Positions 21,101-32,418 of a DNA stretch of 64,000 nucleotides are shown one piece after another. Under the pieces are notes generated by a model. That model worked only from the letters and a program-made list of their open reading frames with translations. It was not told the origin of the DNA and ran no database searches. Source of the DNA: Rostrohypoxylon terebratum (taxonomy: Eukaryota; Ascomycota; Sordariomycetes; Xylariales; Hypoxylaceae); the NCBI GenBank assembly GCA_022497145.1, contig MU385890.1:124001-188000 (forward strand), written 5' to 3'. Positions within the stretch are counted from its first letter, which is position 1. Every line of letters starts with the position of its first letter. Position numbers and translations under genes: made by a program.

Positions 21101-23613
21101 CGCTTCGTAAGAATGGGTTCGCAACACTCTTGAACATTTTTTCTCGTGGTCCTCGTGATTCTATCCGTCGTTCTGCCTCGGCCATCGAAGAGTATGACGC
21201 GTGGTTGGTATGGTTGAAGCAAAGTCAAGAACGCCACGAAGGCCACATCGAGACTATGATGAAACGACTGAAGGCACTTAGGGACAAGATGTGGTACGTG
21301 ACAGACGTTCATAACTCGGCTCCTTACGAACAGACTCGGAACGTCTGCAGCGCGCTCAAGATCATGGGCGTGCCGAGAAAATGGGGCACTTTCCAACGAA
21401 ACCGAGCTCAGTTGGCTCGCGGACCGGCTGCCGCGTACATTTATCGAAACGAATCTCAGATGTTGGATTTGTTAGCTGCTACCGAGGATCAAGGAGGACC
21501 CAACAAGCTCAGCGATGCCCAGGCCGAGATTACTAGCAAATGGCTAGAATCGATCGGGAACTTGAACATGTGCCCGGGAGAGGAACGTATACATCGTTTC
21601 TGCTGCGAAGTCGACAGCTGTGTAACCAAACTTGTCGGCGAGAACATCGTAGATGGTCCTGTACTCTGGTCTAGCGAACTATACGCTCGGGACCGCAAGA
21701 TCTTTGAGGGTTCCCGAAGCGGCGGCCGAGATAGAGAAAGCGTGTGGGGCGACGATGCTGCTAGCATAATAAGCAGCGAGCACGACAGGCGATACGCCTC
21801 GCCCACTCGCCGTCCGGGCTCGATGACACGAGACTTTGGAAACTTGGCGACATTCAATACCAGTCAAGTATCTCTCGATTCCCACCACCGGTACAGTTTC
21901 TCGCGGGCAAGTACCGCGTTGTCCGACAACCTCGACGCGCACGACTATTTTGGAGCTTCGTCTCCAATTCATGCCATCGACTCGACCTCCACCTTCTGGT
22001 CTCCCTTCCAGTCTACAATGTCGACCGTCAGCTCGGCAACTTCGCGTGCCCAATCGCCGACGACGAGCGTCACCAATCTCTCAAGCACCTTCTCAACGTC
22101 GCATCCAAACCACCAACCCTTACCCTCCCACCACTCCGCCTCCCGATCCGGAGCGTCGGTATCTTCAAACGAAACTGTCCATCTGCGTCGTCTTTCTGAA
22201 GGGAAACAACACTTCCTCACAGAATTGCGCCAAACTCTCACCAGTTTGCTTCTCTCCGAACTCGGTAGTCTCGTATTTTCGTCCGGCTCCGAGACGGATG
22301 CTTGGTTCGGTGGTCTCGGCCAAGAATGTATCGAACGGCGAGACGAGGCAGAGAGGAAAGCACGACGACCTTCGGGAAAGAGAGATCGTATGAGTAAGAG
22401 CTCTAAGCAGAGAGTGATCGAGAAGAGGAAGAGTTTCGGTAATCTTAGACAAGCGGGAGAGGCGAACAGGCCAGATTTCGGGCCGGAGAGACCCGATAGT
22501 GCTTGTGGACCAGGCAATGACAGCTCTGCCACGAGCGACACGATGTCGGCCCGCGGTAAGTCTTCGAAGAAGAGGGAAACGCCAGATTTCCCTTATGCGA
22601 AGGCATACCAGAGGCTCCTCGGAATGTTTGCCGTCCATCCAAATCCATACACCAAACTCAATGCCCTCCTCGAATTGGAGCATCTCATAGCCGCCTCTCT
22701 TTCCAGCGGTTCACGCCGCTCCCGGTGGGCCTCGAGGCACCAGTCTGCGTCGATCGACGAGGACGCCGGCGGGGCCGATAGAGCTGATGGAAACGAACCC
22801 GGTTCCGAAAGTCCTAGAGAGCGGCGCGCCCAGCCGTTCCAGCCGTACCAATTTTTCCAACCTCGCCCCAACAAAAATTCGGACGTGCGTTCCGTTATTT
22901 CCATCAAAGAAGCAGCCAATACGGATGCGATTGCGAAAGTGCTTCGATCATTGTTCAAAGACGCGGGTATTCGACCGAAGACGCTATTCCGCGATCTTCA
23001 ATTTATTTACTCTTTTGTTTCTTCTTCGACTTTAGATGGCGAGCGTAATAAGGCGTTTTGGGATATTGTAGTAGTAGCACTTTCCCTCAAGCAAGATGTC
23101 ATTTCGACGATGGTCGAGGTTGCGGACGAGATCTTGAACTATTGTGTGCCTTCGAGGAAGCGTCCTAGCGTTGATGGATCGCCGGAGGTGCTACGTCCGA
23201 AGCAACCGCTCCACGAGCTTCGCGACGCGGCGAAGATGTGGACGATCGCTGCGAAGGAGGGCAACGCGACGGCTCAGCGGGAGCTGGGGCTCTTCAACCT
23301 CAGCAACCCCGAGCTGGTAGAGAGGAGCACCCTTCCTCTGTCGAAGCCGAGGGATGTATTTAAGCAAGCCGTGATGGAGAAATTCGGCCCAAAGTCCGGA
23401 AGTGGCATGCGCCACGCGTCTGACCGGAGCCGAAGCAGCCTAGGTGCGGCGGGACCGGCATCTTCAGGCATGCAAGATGCAGGCATGGATGGCGACGTTC
23501 GGAGCGATCCGACCCTGATGTGTGTCGCTATCCACTGGATGAAGGAGGCCGAACGTGGCGGAGACGAGTTGGCCAGAACGTTCCTTGGCCAGAATGAGAT
23601 GATGGGACTATGA
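18110..23613 (+). CDS. Large (~1800 aa) uncharacterised fungal protein with RasGAP-like helical segment and Sel1-like C-terminus
   Basis: The preferred model has two exons, 18110-18164 and 18269-23613 (1799 residues). The 104-nt intron has GTGAGT, CTGAC and TATAG signals, and phases match. The alternative is an unspliced start at 18193, which keeps the frame but reads through those signals. The N-terminus (to ~170) is a disordered Pro/Ser/Arg-rich region with SRSP motifs. A long helical region follows; the part around FSSWLLAVVIHPESYGMMAEYH and the downstream helix resembles the C-terminal half of RasGAP-type domains, but I see no clear arginine finger. Acidic and Ser-rich linkers (SEEENSSTTSDTEDDEPDE-like, around 20.64 kb) break up the middle. 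Near the C-terminus RDAAKMWTIAAKEGNATAQRELG and AIHWMKEAERGGDELARTFLG look like Sel1-type helical repeats. I do not recognise a named function; a scaffold or GTPase-regulatory role is only a guess. That it is a real gene is certain from length and codon use. Confidence 0.85.
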
Positions 23614-24661
23614 TGATTGCTACGCTGACGTTTGCTGCCGCATTCTCCTCGTCTTACCTACGTTTTTCTTTTGCGCTCGCGGATTATTTTGACAGGCATA
23701 AGTGACTGGATACCGGGAGAAAGATACGATACACACACACGCACACGCACGTTCACATGTTCAACACAAATTTTCCCGTTGTCAGTTGTCAGTTGGATAA
23801 ACCCCCCCTGACTCTCGTTTTTTTTATTACGGCTACGGCGTAGCATTTTCTTTTTTTCTTGTTTATTTTCCGTACCTGTTCCAAGTTTAAAATCGATACC
23901 CAAAACCACCGTTCAGCCTTTTCCAGTCATATTTGGGCTTAGGAAATACCAGGGTAAAAAGAATAGGATATGATGATGACATGGGATTTGCGGGAATTGG
24001 GAACATATCTATCTACCATATATCATACCCGCAATTATTCGCTGGCCGGGAAGTATTTTACATTTTACCCATCGAATTTTGGAAAGTCAGCAGGCTGTAT
24101 CACTACTACTACTACTATTATTATTCGTGTAAGCGTTGCATTATTCAAATCAAACTTGACCCGCGTCCGGCGGGTATGACGGGATGCCATGCGAATGGAT
24201 CTGAATGCGAATACCATACCTTTACTACTTACTCTACATACTTTGCTCATATAGATAGGACGCGGCAGCATACGAGATGGATATACCAAATAGGGATCAT
24301 TAAACATACTTACGACTTCAATAGACTCATGCATCTTGGGACGTTTAATATATTTGCTTCCTTTTAATTGAGTGAGTGAGATCGCAGCTGAATTGACATG
24401 ATGTGAGATGAGGACCATTGATGATCTGTGTTATTTTTGTAAATTCTCTCGTCGAGGAGGAGGGTTCTAGAAAAAGGTAAGATAACGCGAAGTGCAACGT
24501 GAAGGTGCCTAAATTACGAGATCGTCAGGCCCGGACGTCCGGGTCGGGAAGCCTTATCAGGGGAGGGATGCACATGATAGGTCAAGGATGCCGTCATAGA
24601 TGGATATGATGGATATGGTGAATTATATATTACTACTGCTTCATGCTTGGGTATCATAGGT
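23614..24661. other. Convergent 3' region between the large gene and ceramide glucosyltransferase
   Basis: 1 kb with no supportable gene. It contains a CA-rich tract near 23731-23752 and an (ACT)n/(ATT)n repeat at 24102-24125; T-rich and A-rich runs fit 3' untranslated ends. Confidence 0.5.
24102..24125. repeat. (ACT)n(ATT)n microsatellite
   Basis: Five to six ACT units run into three ATT units in the convergent intergenic region. Confidence 0.85.
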
Positions 24662-26361
24662 CTAGTCTATCTTCCCCCTACTACTTGACGTCGACACACG
24701 TCCGCCACTAGGCCCGTCTTGATTCAAGAGACCTTGCTGTTCCTCTTCGTCATCGACATCTATGGCGACAACGGTCATATCCGATCTGACGCGAAACCGC
24801 TTCCCCCTCCAATTCACCGTAGTACCGAGAAACACGGCGCAGGTCCAGATAGGCAAGGCCAAAAGCTCTCGTCCCAACCAGGCGAGGAACCACTCGCCGA
24901 ATCGGCGCTTCTCCGCTCCGCCGTGGCTGAAACCTCGCGCGAAAGTGGGCGTGTGTTCGTCCACGTGGATGCTCTGGCCGGCGTGCAGCTTTTTGAATAC
25001 CACACGGTCTACCAGCATCCAAGTCGCGACGCCGGCGAGCCAAAAATACCACAGGGCGCGCCATGTCTGGGGGACGCCCAGGTTTTCGTGAAACCAGGGG
25101 ACGGTCGTGAGCCCGAAGGACACGTAGAAGCAGCACACGAGGCTCTCGACGCCGTGCTCGACCAGCGTGGCGGATAGGACGGTCCACTTCCTGGCGCGGA
25201 GCCATCTCACCCTGCGTGCGACATATGCAGGCACCGACATGCCGGCCATGGGTTGGATGGCCAGGTCGCCCCAGACGAGCCCGTGATTCGCGAAGCCCGG
25301 CAGATCGGACCGCCAGAGCAGGTCGCCGATGACGTGATCCTCGCACATGAAGAGGGAGAAGTGATCCAGGCCTTTGGGCAGAGTTGCGGCTCTGCCCGTC
25401 AGGATCGGATTTTGGGCCGGGTCGGTCACTTGGTCCAGGTGCGATTTCCGGAACATGTTGCTCTTTCCTACGATGCAGGGGGCGATGCCGACGGTGTTGA
25501 TAGCGCCGTAGAATTTGGCGTGCGTGGTGGCCATGAACATCTCTTCTAATCTGCCACCGCCGTGGGCTAGGGATCGGGATAGGATGGAGGTTGGCACGTC
25601 GACGTTAGAGTCTGCGTCGGATCCACCTGTTACCGCTGATCCGGATAGGAGAGTCTGTCCCTCGGCGTTCGAGCTGCTCATCGAAGTAACGGTGTCCACG
25701 ACAAGAGGTAGCTGATGCACAAACTTGTAGGGTTTGGCTTGCTTGCCGTCTGGTAGATATCCGCAGAGCTTGTCTACCATACGACCGGCTACGTCCCTCG
25801 CGATCCAAACGTTGCAGTCTAGCGGCCATATTATCTCTCCTTTTGCTTCTCTATACGCTCTACTTAGATTTCGGATCTTCGGGTTCGGTCCGACGTTGTC
25901 TACGTGGCCGTCGTCGCCGTGAAGGTAAGGGTCTTCAGTCTCTACAAAGACTTTGGCGTCGAAGTCGGGGTGGTCATCGAGCAGTTTTCGGATCACCGGA
26001 TATGCAGCATCTTCCTTAGACGACACGCAGAAGTAGATGGTCAACTTGTCTTTCGGGTAAGATTGGTGGAATACGGAGGCGAGGCATTCGTATAAGCCGG
26101 GCTCGAGGCCTTTGGCAGGTCGGATGATAGTTACGTGAGGCACATCGTCTTTCGGTAGGTACGGAGAGACCGGATTGGCCGGGACGGACGAGTAGTAACG
26201 GAAGCTGGTGAGGGTCTCGTCAGGACACTTATTACATTAGAGATGGGACGAATGCACAGGTGAGCTTACATCTTATAGATCCCAATAGCCTGGACTACAA
26301 CGACGAAGAAGCCCCATATGATGCCTACGCCGCCTAATACCTCAGTTGCGGAAGAGAACAT
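24662..26361 (-). CDS. Ceramide glucosyltransferase (GT21)
   Basis: Two exons on the minus strand, 26361-26270 and 26204-24662, across a 65-nt intron (GTAAGC donor, CTGAC branch, ACCAG acceptor); 544 residues. The first exon encodes an N-terminal membrane anchor (VLGGVGIIWGFFVVVVQAIG). The joined sequence ...IYKIFRYYSS... matches family members. The catalytic part begins with VPHVTIIRPAKGLEPGLYECL. The GT21 motifs D1,D2,D3,(Q/R)XXRW are visible: DCNVW, CEDHVIGDLL and RRVRWLRARKW. C-terminal hydrophobic segments follow (VESLVCCFYVSFGLTTVP; WRALWYFWLAGVATWMLVD). It transfers glucose from UDP-glucose to ceramide to make glucosylceramide at the ER/Golgi, a sphingolipid important for fungal growth and virulence. 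A Ser/Gly-rich insert of about 40 residues near 205-245 is longer than I would expect. It is divergent from SEN2. Confidence 0.93.
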
Positions 26362-27424
26362 TGGAACATGTCAAGACACGAGTTATGCGTTTGACTCTAG
26401 AACATCCAAAGAATAGGAAGTGAGACAAAGTTGTCGGAACGAGAACGAATGGAATATTCTGATATTCTACGACCAAAATAATAAAGGAGGGATCTTTATC
26501 TTTAACTAAAAGAGAGACATGAGACATAAGCCGTGAGACAGGATGGAGAAAATCCTCATCTTCAAGAGGCCACTGATCTTCCGCGATAAGTGACGATCAT
26601 ATGTCAAGCATCGCCGGGTGGAAAAGGTTGAAAGTGGTTCATAACTTTTATTCAACTCAATTAAATCCACTTCGGCATTATCGTTTTTAGTTTAGAGCGA
26701 AAAATAGCTTTTGTTGAGGGATCCGCTATAAAAAATCACGCTGATGACATATGTACGTACGAAGTACCTAGCTGAATTTATCGAACCCCTATCCGTATAA
26801 ACCATATAAACCTTGTAGATAAATAGCATCTGACGCTATGTAGTAATCAGGGGTTTGGAATTGGTTATACGGATAGACGGATGATCCCGGGCCGATAAGT
26901 CCAATCCAACGGGATCCATTATTTCCTTCCATTTTTCTTAATAAAATCTTTTTGACTCTGGCTGTTTGGTCACAATTTTCACCAATTGTTACATCCATCC
27001 CATCATCTTCGTCCACGGAAGGCAAGCTCAGTCAAAGCTATCAAAGCTATTTGACGAGCACTAGATGGCCCTACTTAGGTAAATAACAAGTGAAATTTTC
27101 AATCTTGTAAGTTGTTCATCTTCATCTCATTCGGGCGTTGTCACAAATCATCCTGCATACACCAATAAAATCATCATCTCCTTGTCTACATGTCTACATG
27201 GGATGACTCTTGTATCCAATCGCGTTGATGACAACCTAATATCACTTCGGAGCTTAGAGATGTCAAAAGTCTCGATGAGTGCCCAATATAGACTACAACG
27301 GTATCTGAGCGATTTTTCAACTGTTTTATTTTATTTCCTCGTTTAACTCATTTCTCTCATCCGAAAGAAATAAAACGCCGCTTGGCTAACAGTGGCAAGT
27401 AGGCCAGCATGATGAACGACAGTC
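26362..27424. other. Divergent promoter region between ceramide glucosyltransferase and SEN2
   Basis: 1.06 kb without a supportable gene; AT-rich in the middle, with no repeat of note. Confidence 0.5.
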
Positions 27425-29059
27425 ATGGCAGACACACCAAACACCGTGTCCGTCACCTCGAACCTACGTGAAGCTGCTCCCGCTTCTGTAGAATCAACTA
27501 AATCAACTAAATCAATCTCATCTGATGTGAAGGAAGTGAAGACCAAAAATCATCATCATTCTACCCCCAAAAGGGTGCCACTTCACCAGATATATACCCT
27601 ACCTGCTCCCATTCGCACATTCCCATTACCTACTTTCTATCCAAATAACCCTGTTTCCCTTTTTCATGTCGTGTACGCTTGGGTCACCCAGCTGATCTCC
27701 CCACCCGTCGAACCTGCCGTGATTCACCAGGGTATCTGGTCGCCGGAGACTCGGTCAGTTCATATCAAAGACCCCAAGTCTATACAGGCATTATGGGAAC
27801 AGGGATTTTTCGGTAAAGGTAACTATAGCCGAAGCGAGCCGAACTGGTTCAAACGAGAACAGGCTCGCAGAGGTGAACATAGAGGCAGCGTCGCCGAGAA
27901 TGTGACTACCCAAAGACGAGAAGAGCGAAAGATGATGAAGTGGGACCGCGCTAGAAAGGAGCAAGAAGCGATCGAACGGACTAAGCTCCTAGAAGCTTGG
28001 GTTGCTCCGGTAGGTCCTATGGAGTTATTAGCTCTCCCGAATTCCCTCGACAAGCCGAAGTCCGTGCTTCCAGCCGGCGCGGTAATCGAGGAGCCGGTTG
28101 AAGATGCGATAACGAATGGCTTTGGAAGTGTCGATGGAAGTACTAACGGATCAATTCCAAATGGTCACTCATCACCGTTAAGTAATGGAACAACAAAAAC
28201 CGAAGATGACACTACACCGGCGTCGTCGGAAGCGAACGGACATCCGCCCCGCCCTCGTACCCCCACCGAGACCTCCAAGAGGCGTAAGTCAGTGCGATTC
28301 TCGCCTAATGTTGAGTCAGCGACCTTCAAGTTGTCCGACCCGCCAAGTCCGAATCATCGTGCCCAATCAAATGGAAGCATAGATAGCACTTTGGCAAATA
28401 GAGTCTCTCCGGTATCTCGGTTAACTGAGCTCGGTCTATCGGAGCCTCTTGGAATCACTACCCTTTCTGGGAGCAGCTCTGAGCCAAACTCACAACTTCT
28501 GGACAAGGAACACCTTCAATTATGTCTCGAGGAAGCTTTCTATCTTGCCTTCGCACTTGGGGCATTGACCATTCTAGATCCAGTGACTAATAAACCTATT
28601 GCTGCGTCGGACTTGTTTACGCTCTGTCGTCAGACATCGTATATTCCCCCAAGGCTAACAAATCTTCAACCGGATGATCCTTTTTTGATGCATTACGCTG
28701 CTTACCATCACTTTCGGTCTCTAGGTTGGGTAACACGACCCGGAATCAAGTTTGGTGTGGATTGGATGTTGTACAATAAAGGACCCGTTTTCTCACATGC
28801 TGAATTCGCGGTTATCGTTTTACCTGCTTACACTGATCCTTGGTGGAAAGCTCAAGGTCGTCAGCCTCCTCATAGGTCCTGGCACTGGCTCCATACCATC
28901 AACCGCGTACAGACTACGGCTTTGAAGACTCTGGTTTTGGCATATGTTGACATACCACCTCCATTTGAAGAGAATTTCGGTGCAGCGGAGATCTTAAAGC
29001 GATACAAAGTCCGGGAGTATATCGTGAAAAGGTGGCTTAGCAATAGAAATAGAGACTAG
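27425..29059 (+). CDS. SEN2: tRNA-splicing endonuclease catalytic subunit SEN2
   Basis: A 544-residue single-exon protein. The middle (about 150-370) is poorly conserved and includes a coiled-coil, Arg/Glu-rich stretch and a Ser/Asn-rich linker. The C-terminal nuclease domain is unmistakable: AYHHFRSLGWVTRPGIKFG, then DWMLYNKGPVFSHAEFAV. The catalytic triad can be placed at Tyr450, His458 and Lys501 (TALKTLVLAYV). SEN2 cuts the 5' splice site of intron-containing pre-tRNAs in the heterotetrameric SEN complex. The window itself carries two intron-containing tRNA genes, which are substrates of this enzyme. The start ATG is the first in frame and lies after a stop. Confidence 0.95.
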   Translation: MADTPNTVSVTSNLREAAPASVESTKSTKSISSDVKEVKTKNHHHSTPKRVPLHQIYTLPAPIRTFPLPTFYPNNPVSLFHVVYAWVTQLISPPVEPAVIHQGIWSPETRSVHIKDPKSIQALWEQGFFGKGNYSRSEPNWFKREQARRGEHRGSVAENVTTQRREERKMMKWDRARKEQEAIERTKLLEAWVAPVGPMELLALPNSLDKPKSVLPAGAVIEEPVEDAITNGFGSVDGSTNGSIPNGHSSPLSNGTTKTEDDTTPASSEANGHPPRPRTPTETSKRRKSVRFSPNVESATFKLSDPPSPNHRAQSNGSIDSTLANRVSPVSRLTELGLSEPLGITTLSGSSSEPNSQLLDKEHLQLCLEEAFYLAFALGALTILDPVTNKPIAASDLFTLCRQTSYIPPRLTNLQPDDPFLMHYAAYHHFRSLGWVTRPGIKFGVDWMLYNKGPVFSHAEFAVIVLPAYTDPWWKAQGRQPPHRSWHWLHTINRVQTTALKTLVLAYVDIPPPFEENFGAAEILKRYKVREYIVKRWLSNRNRD

Positions 29060-29530
29060 ATGGATCAATCATCACGATCACACAATGAGAAATAGATGCG
29101 AATACAAAAAGAAATGCCGCTATTAACGCGATTAGCCATGTTTAATTTGTGACGATACCCATTATTTTGTAGTAAGGCTCGACACCTAATTTCATTGGAT
29201 ACTATGAAAATAACCTTGGAAACCCTAAGACCCTTCGTACCATCCCAGAACCGTGACCACCCCCAATCCCCAAACCCGCCAATCGTGAGACTTACATGTA
29301 CCTCAAGCAGCTGATAATGCAGTAGCTAGTCCCGATATGTCCAAAACGCAAGCCTTGTTTTACCCATATGTCCGTGTCCGTGTCCGTGTCTCACATCAGG
29401 GAGAATACCCAAGATTTGCATTTCCTAGTTTCCGTCCACTAGGTAAAGTGGTTGGGCTCTAGTTTCTTCTCAATCCCTTTTCCAGCCCCAACTTTTATCT
29501 TCACTCGTCTTCACTCGTCTTCGCCCATCC
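29060..29530. other. Convergent 3' region between SEN2 and the MFS transporter
   Basis: 471 bp, no supportable gene. It holds GTGTCC tandem repeats at 29371-29390 and TCTTCACTCG repeats just after the MFS stop codon. Confidence 0.5.
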
Positions 29531-31191
29531 TCACTCATCTTCATGCTCTGGTTCCGCCGGCACACGTTCATAGCCCTTCTCGCTAGTCGGAGGCAAAAAC
29601 CGCGTCGAGATGGTGAAACCGGAAGCTAACAGGACTAGGACTAGCCAGACCAGATAACCCCAAAGCAGATGCTTTTTAACACTGACGGCGAACAAACTGG
29701 CAAAGAGCGCGGGGCAGAATGCACGGAAACCGCTCGAGACTGTTAAGGCCATCGCGTTGAGCGTGCCGAGGGTTTCGGGCGACGGCGAGGCGTCGTTGAG
29801 AGCCAGTTGGACTGCGGTGAAGGCGATGCTAACTCCTGACCCGAGGACGAGGAGGACGGGCATGACGACCCAGAAGATGGTTTCGGCGGCCGGTGTGCCC
29901 TGGTAGAGTACCAGGTTCATTAAGGGCATGATGGCCATGAAGAATGGGTACGCATTGCCGGCGGCTCGCAGCACGCCGTTGGTTCCGAGACGGGCTGTCA
30001 GCGGAGGGAAGATGAGTAAGAGCCATATTGCTTGGGAGAGGCCAGTCAAGCCGAGGAATAGGGAGATTTGCAAAGGGCTGAAGCCGAAGCCACCGAGCTT
30101 CACGTTGGTGAACCAGAATATGGGGACGATGGCCGTGTAGGCGAAGCCGAGGAGCATTGCGTGCCCGTAGTTATATAGGACGGCCTTGACACCTGGGGAT
30201 TTGAGAAGGCCCAGCATGCTAGTCGGGGTTGGTTTAGGGGTGCCTGCTGTGGCTTCGGTATCGTCGTCGGCGTTTACGGTGTTGGGGGTGACCCGCTTAT
30301 CCTTCTTCAACGTCTCTTCGATGAACAAGGCGCTCGTGGTGGCAGCTGTTAGGCCGATGCATCCGGTGACGATCGACGACAACATGTAAGGGTACTCGAG
30401 GAAAAATCGTACGCCGCCGAACACGCGAGGATACTGGTGCGCGGGATCCGCAAGCGCACCTCCGATCAGAGGGCCTATGAATATACCCAAGTTTCCACTG
30501 AAGGCAAACCAACTAAATGCCTTTGCCTGGGTCTTCGTGGTGCTGTGCTCGGAGATCATGGTCCGGATGGTAACGATGGTTCCGGCGAAGACACCGGCCA
30601 GAGAACGCAGCAAGTTCATCTGCCAGATGGTGTGCGAGAGACCGAAGAGAGAGGTGGAGAGGGATAGGCCGACTAGCGAGGATACGAGGACGGGCTTGCG
30701 GCCCCAGCGGTCGGCTGCTCGACCCCAGAACATCATCACGAGCATTTGGACTAAGGAGAAGTTGGACTCGATGAGTCCGGCGTAGAAGCCTACGTCTTCT
30801 TCCTTCACTGGTACAGGGGTTAGTCGTCACGTCTCGGAATTTGAAAATTAAGTAAGAGAAAGAGGTGCTTACGTTGGCCATTCTCCTGGACCATCTTGTT
30901 TATGTAAGGGAAGATGGAGAAGAAGGCTATGGGTTCGATGAGCCGAGCGAAGCAGAGCAGCAATATCTGAAGCTTGGGTAATTCCTTCTCAGCCGGCTTT
31001 GACAGAAGGGAGCTAGACTCGCCATCCCCCGCGACGATGGTAGCGACGCTAGAGTCGGCGGTCGTGGCTACGGGGGATCCGGCTAACAGCGGAGTGGTCT
31101 CGCTAGCGGAAGCGGTAGCTTGCTTAGAGTCATCACCGTCGGCCTTGTTGATGTCATTCTCATCGGGGTCGTTGCTGTTGCTGGTACTCAT
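29531..31191 (-). CDS. MFS transporter, YCR023C/zinc-induced-facilitator-like branch
   Basis: Two exons on the minus strand, 31191-30873 and 30807-29531, with a 65-nt intron (GTAAGC, CTAAC branch, TACCAG acceptor); 531 residues. The hydrophilic N-terminus of ~75 residues is Ser/Ala/Asp-rich and contains TTPLL. About twelve membrane segments follow. The MFS signature between helices 2 and 3 is clear: WGRAADRWGRKPVL. RSLAGVFAGTIVTIRTMISE marks helix 4-5. The sequence FFSIFPYINKMVQEN and the overall order resemble the fungal YCR023C-like proteins and plant ZIFL transporters of the DHA1/tetracycline-resistance class. Substrate cannot be told from sequence; export of a small molecule by proton antiport is usual for the class. 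A loop of ~40 polar residues lies between helices 6 and 7. Confidence 0.88.
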
Positions 31192-32418
31192 TATGAAGTT
31201 TTTTTTTCTTGATGGTTTTACGTCGGTAGGTAATTATTCTCTAAACAACAAAACAACAAAACAACAAACAATAGACCAGAATAATAAGTCAGGTACCGAT
31301 TCCCACAATAATAATAATAAAAATTCAAGTCATGAGGTTATTCTGGTGGATATAATATATGGATATCAGTGACAAAACCCCACGGGGTTAATTCCGCGTC
31401 ATGTAGCGGCGGCTTACGCTTTTCGGAGTGACGATGTGTAGAACCTTGGCTGTACTTGAGTCTTGAGTCTTGAGTCTTAGTGAGAACACCAACTTCCCGT
31501 TCTGGTATCTTTTTTTTTTTTGAGAAAACCTTTCAAGGTTCGTTTTTGGAGATCGTCACACCATGCATAGAGTGCATAAAGCGGTGTTATATAATCAATG
31601 TACGAAGCCTTAAATGGCTGCCCAAAGTCTTAAAGGATTGGGGGATGCTTTTTTAGCTTATCAAACCGTAGCGGTTTACAGTGTTTGGTGTACAGTGTTT
31701 TGCGGAGAATAAACTGTATCTGGTCCAATGCTGCGGTTCATTGGTGGATCTTGCTGTACGTAATCTGGGCAGTCTGGGCAGTCTGGGCAAGTCTGGAGCG
31801 TGACCCCTTCTTCTTCTCACCTCACCTTCTTTCTTTTTCGCGTCAATTTTTTAGCTTCACGCCCTTTGGTCCTTCCCTGAAGCAATGATGAAGTTAATTA
31901 TCTTATTACTAAGAACTTATATCCACCTACCTAGTACCTAGGTCCTAGGTCCTAGGTCCTACTTGTATGTAACATCTTACTACCTACCTACCTTTAAACA
32001 CTCAATTCGCCTCTATACTGTCTTCGTACTCCATTGTTCTCATCAATCCGGTCAACAGCCAAGCACACCTCAACGGCTCAACGGCTCAACGGCGCATCCC
32101 GGTCAAGACGAAGCGATAAGAGCCGTGGTGACACTGCAGCAAATACGACGCGTGACTCGGACCTTACTGTATTGAGGCGTAAGTTGCGAGGTTACTTTCC
32201 GGTGATTTGTATGTTACATTCATTATCCCAGGACCTAGGACCTAAGACCTGGTGCTATTGCTATTGGAAGACATGATACAAATGAGAGAATCAGAAGGAT
32301 AATCCGATAAGAGATTCCAATCTGATATAAAATTCGTAACCCGTCATACCCAATCAGCATCAACATCAACATCAACATCAACACCAACACCAACAACTAC
32401 ATGGTTGGTTAGATTTCT
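31192..32418. other. Intergenic region between the MFS and alcohol oxidase genes
   Basis: 1.2 kb with no supportable gene. It contains an ATAATAATA run near 31308, the palindromic CCTAGGTCCTAGGTCCTAGG array at about 31938-31958, CTCAACGG tandem repeats at 32069-32093 and a CATCAA array at 32359-32396, which lies just past the oxidase stop codon. Confidence 0.5.
32359..32396. repeat. (CATCAA)n/(CACCAA)n hexamer array
   Basis: About four CATCAA units and two CACCAA units directly downstream of the alcohol oxidase stop codon. Confidence 0.85.
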
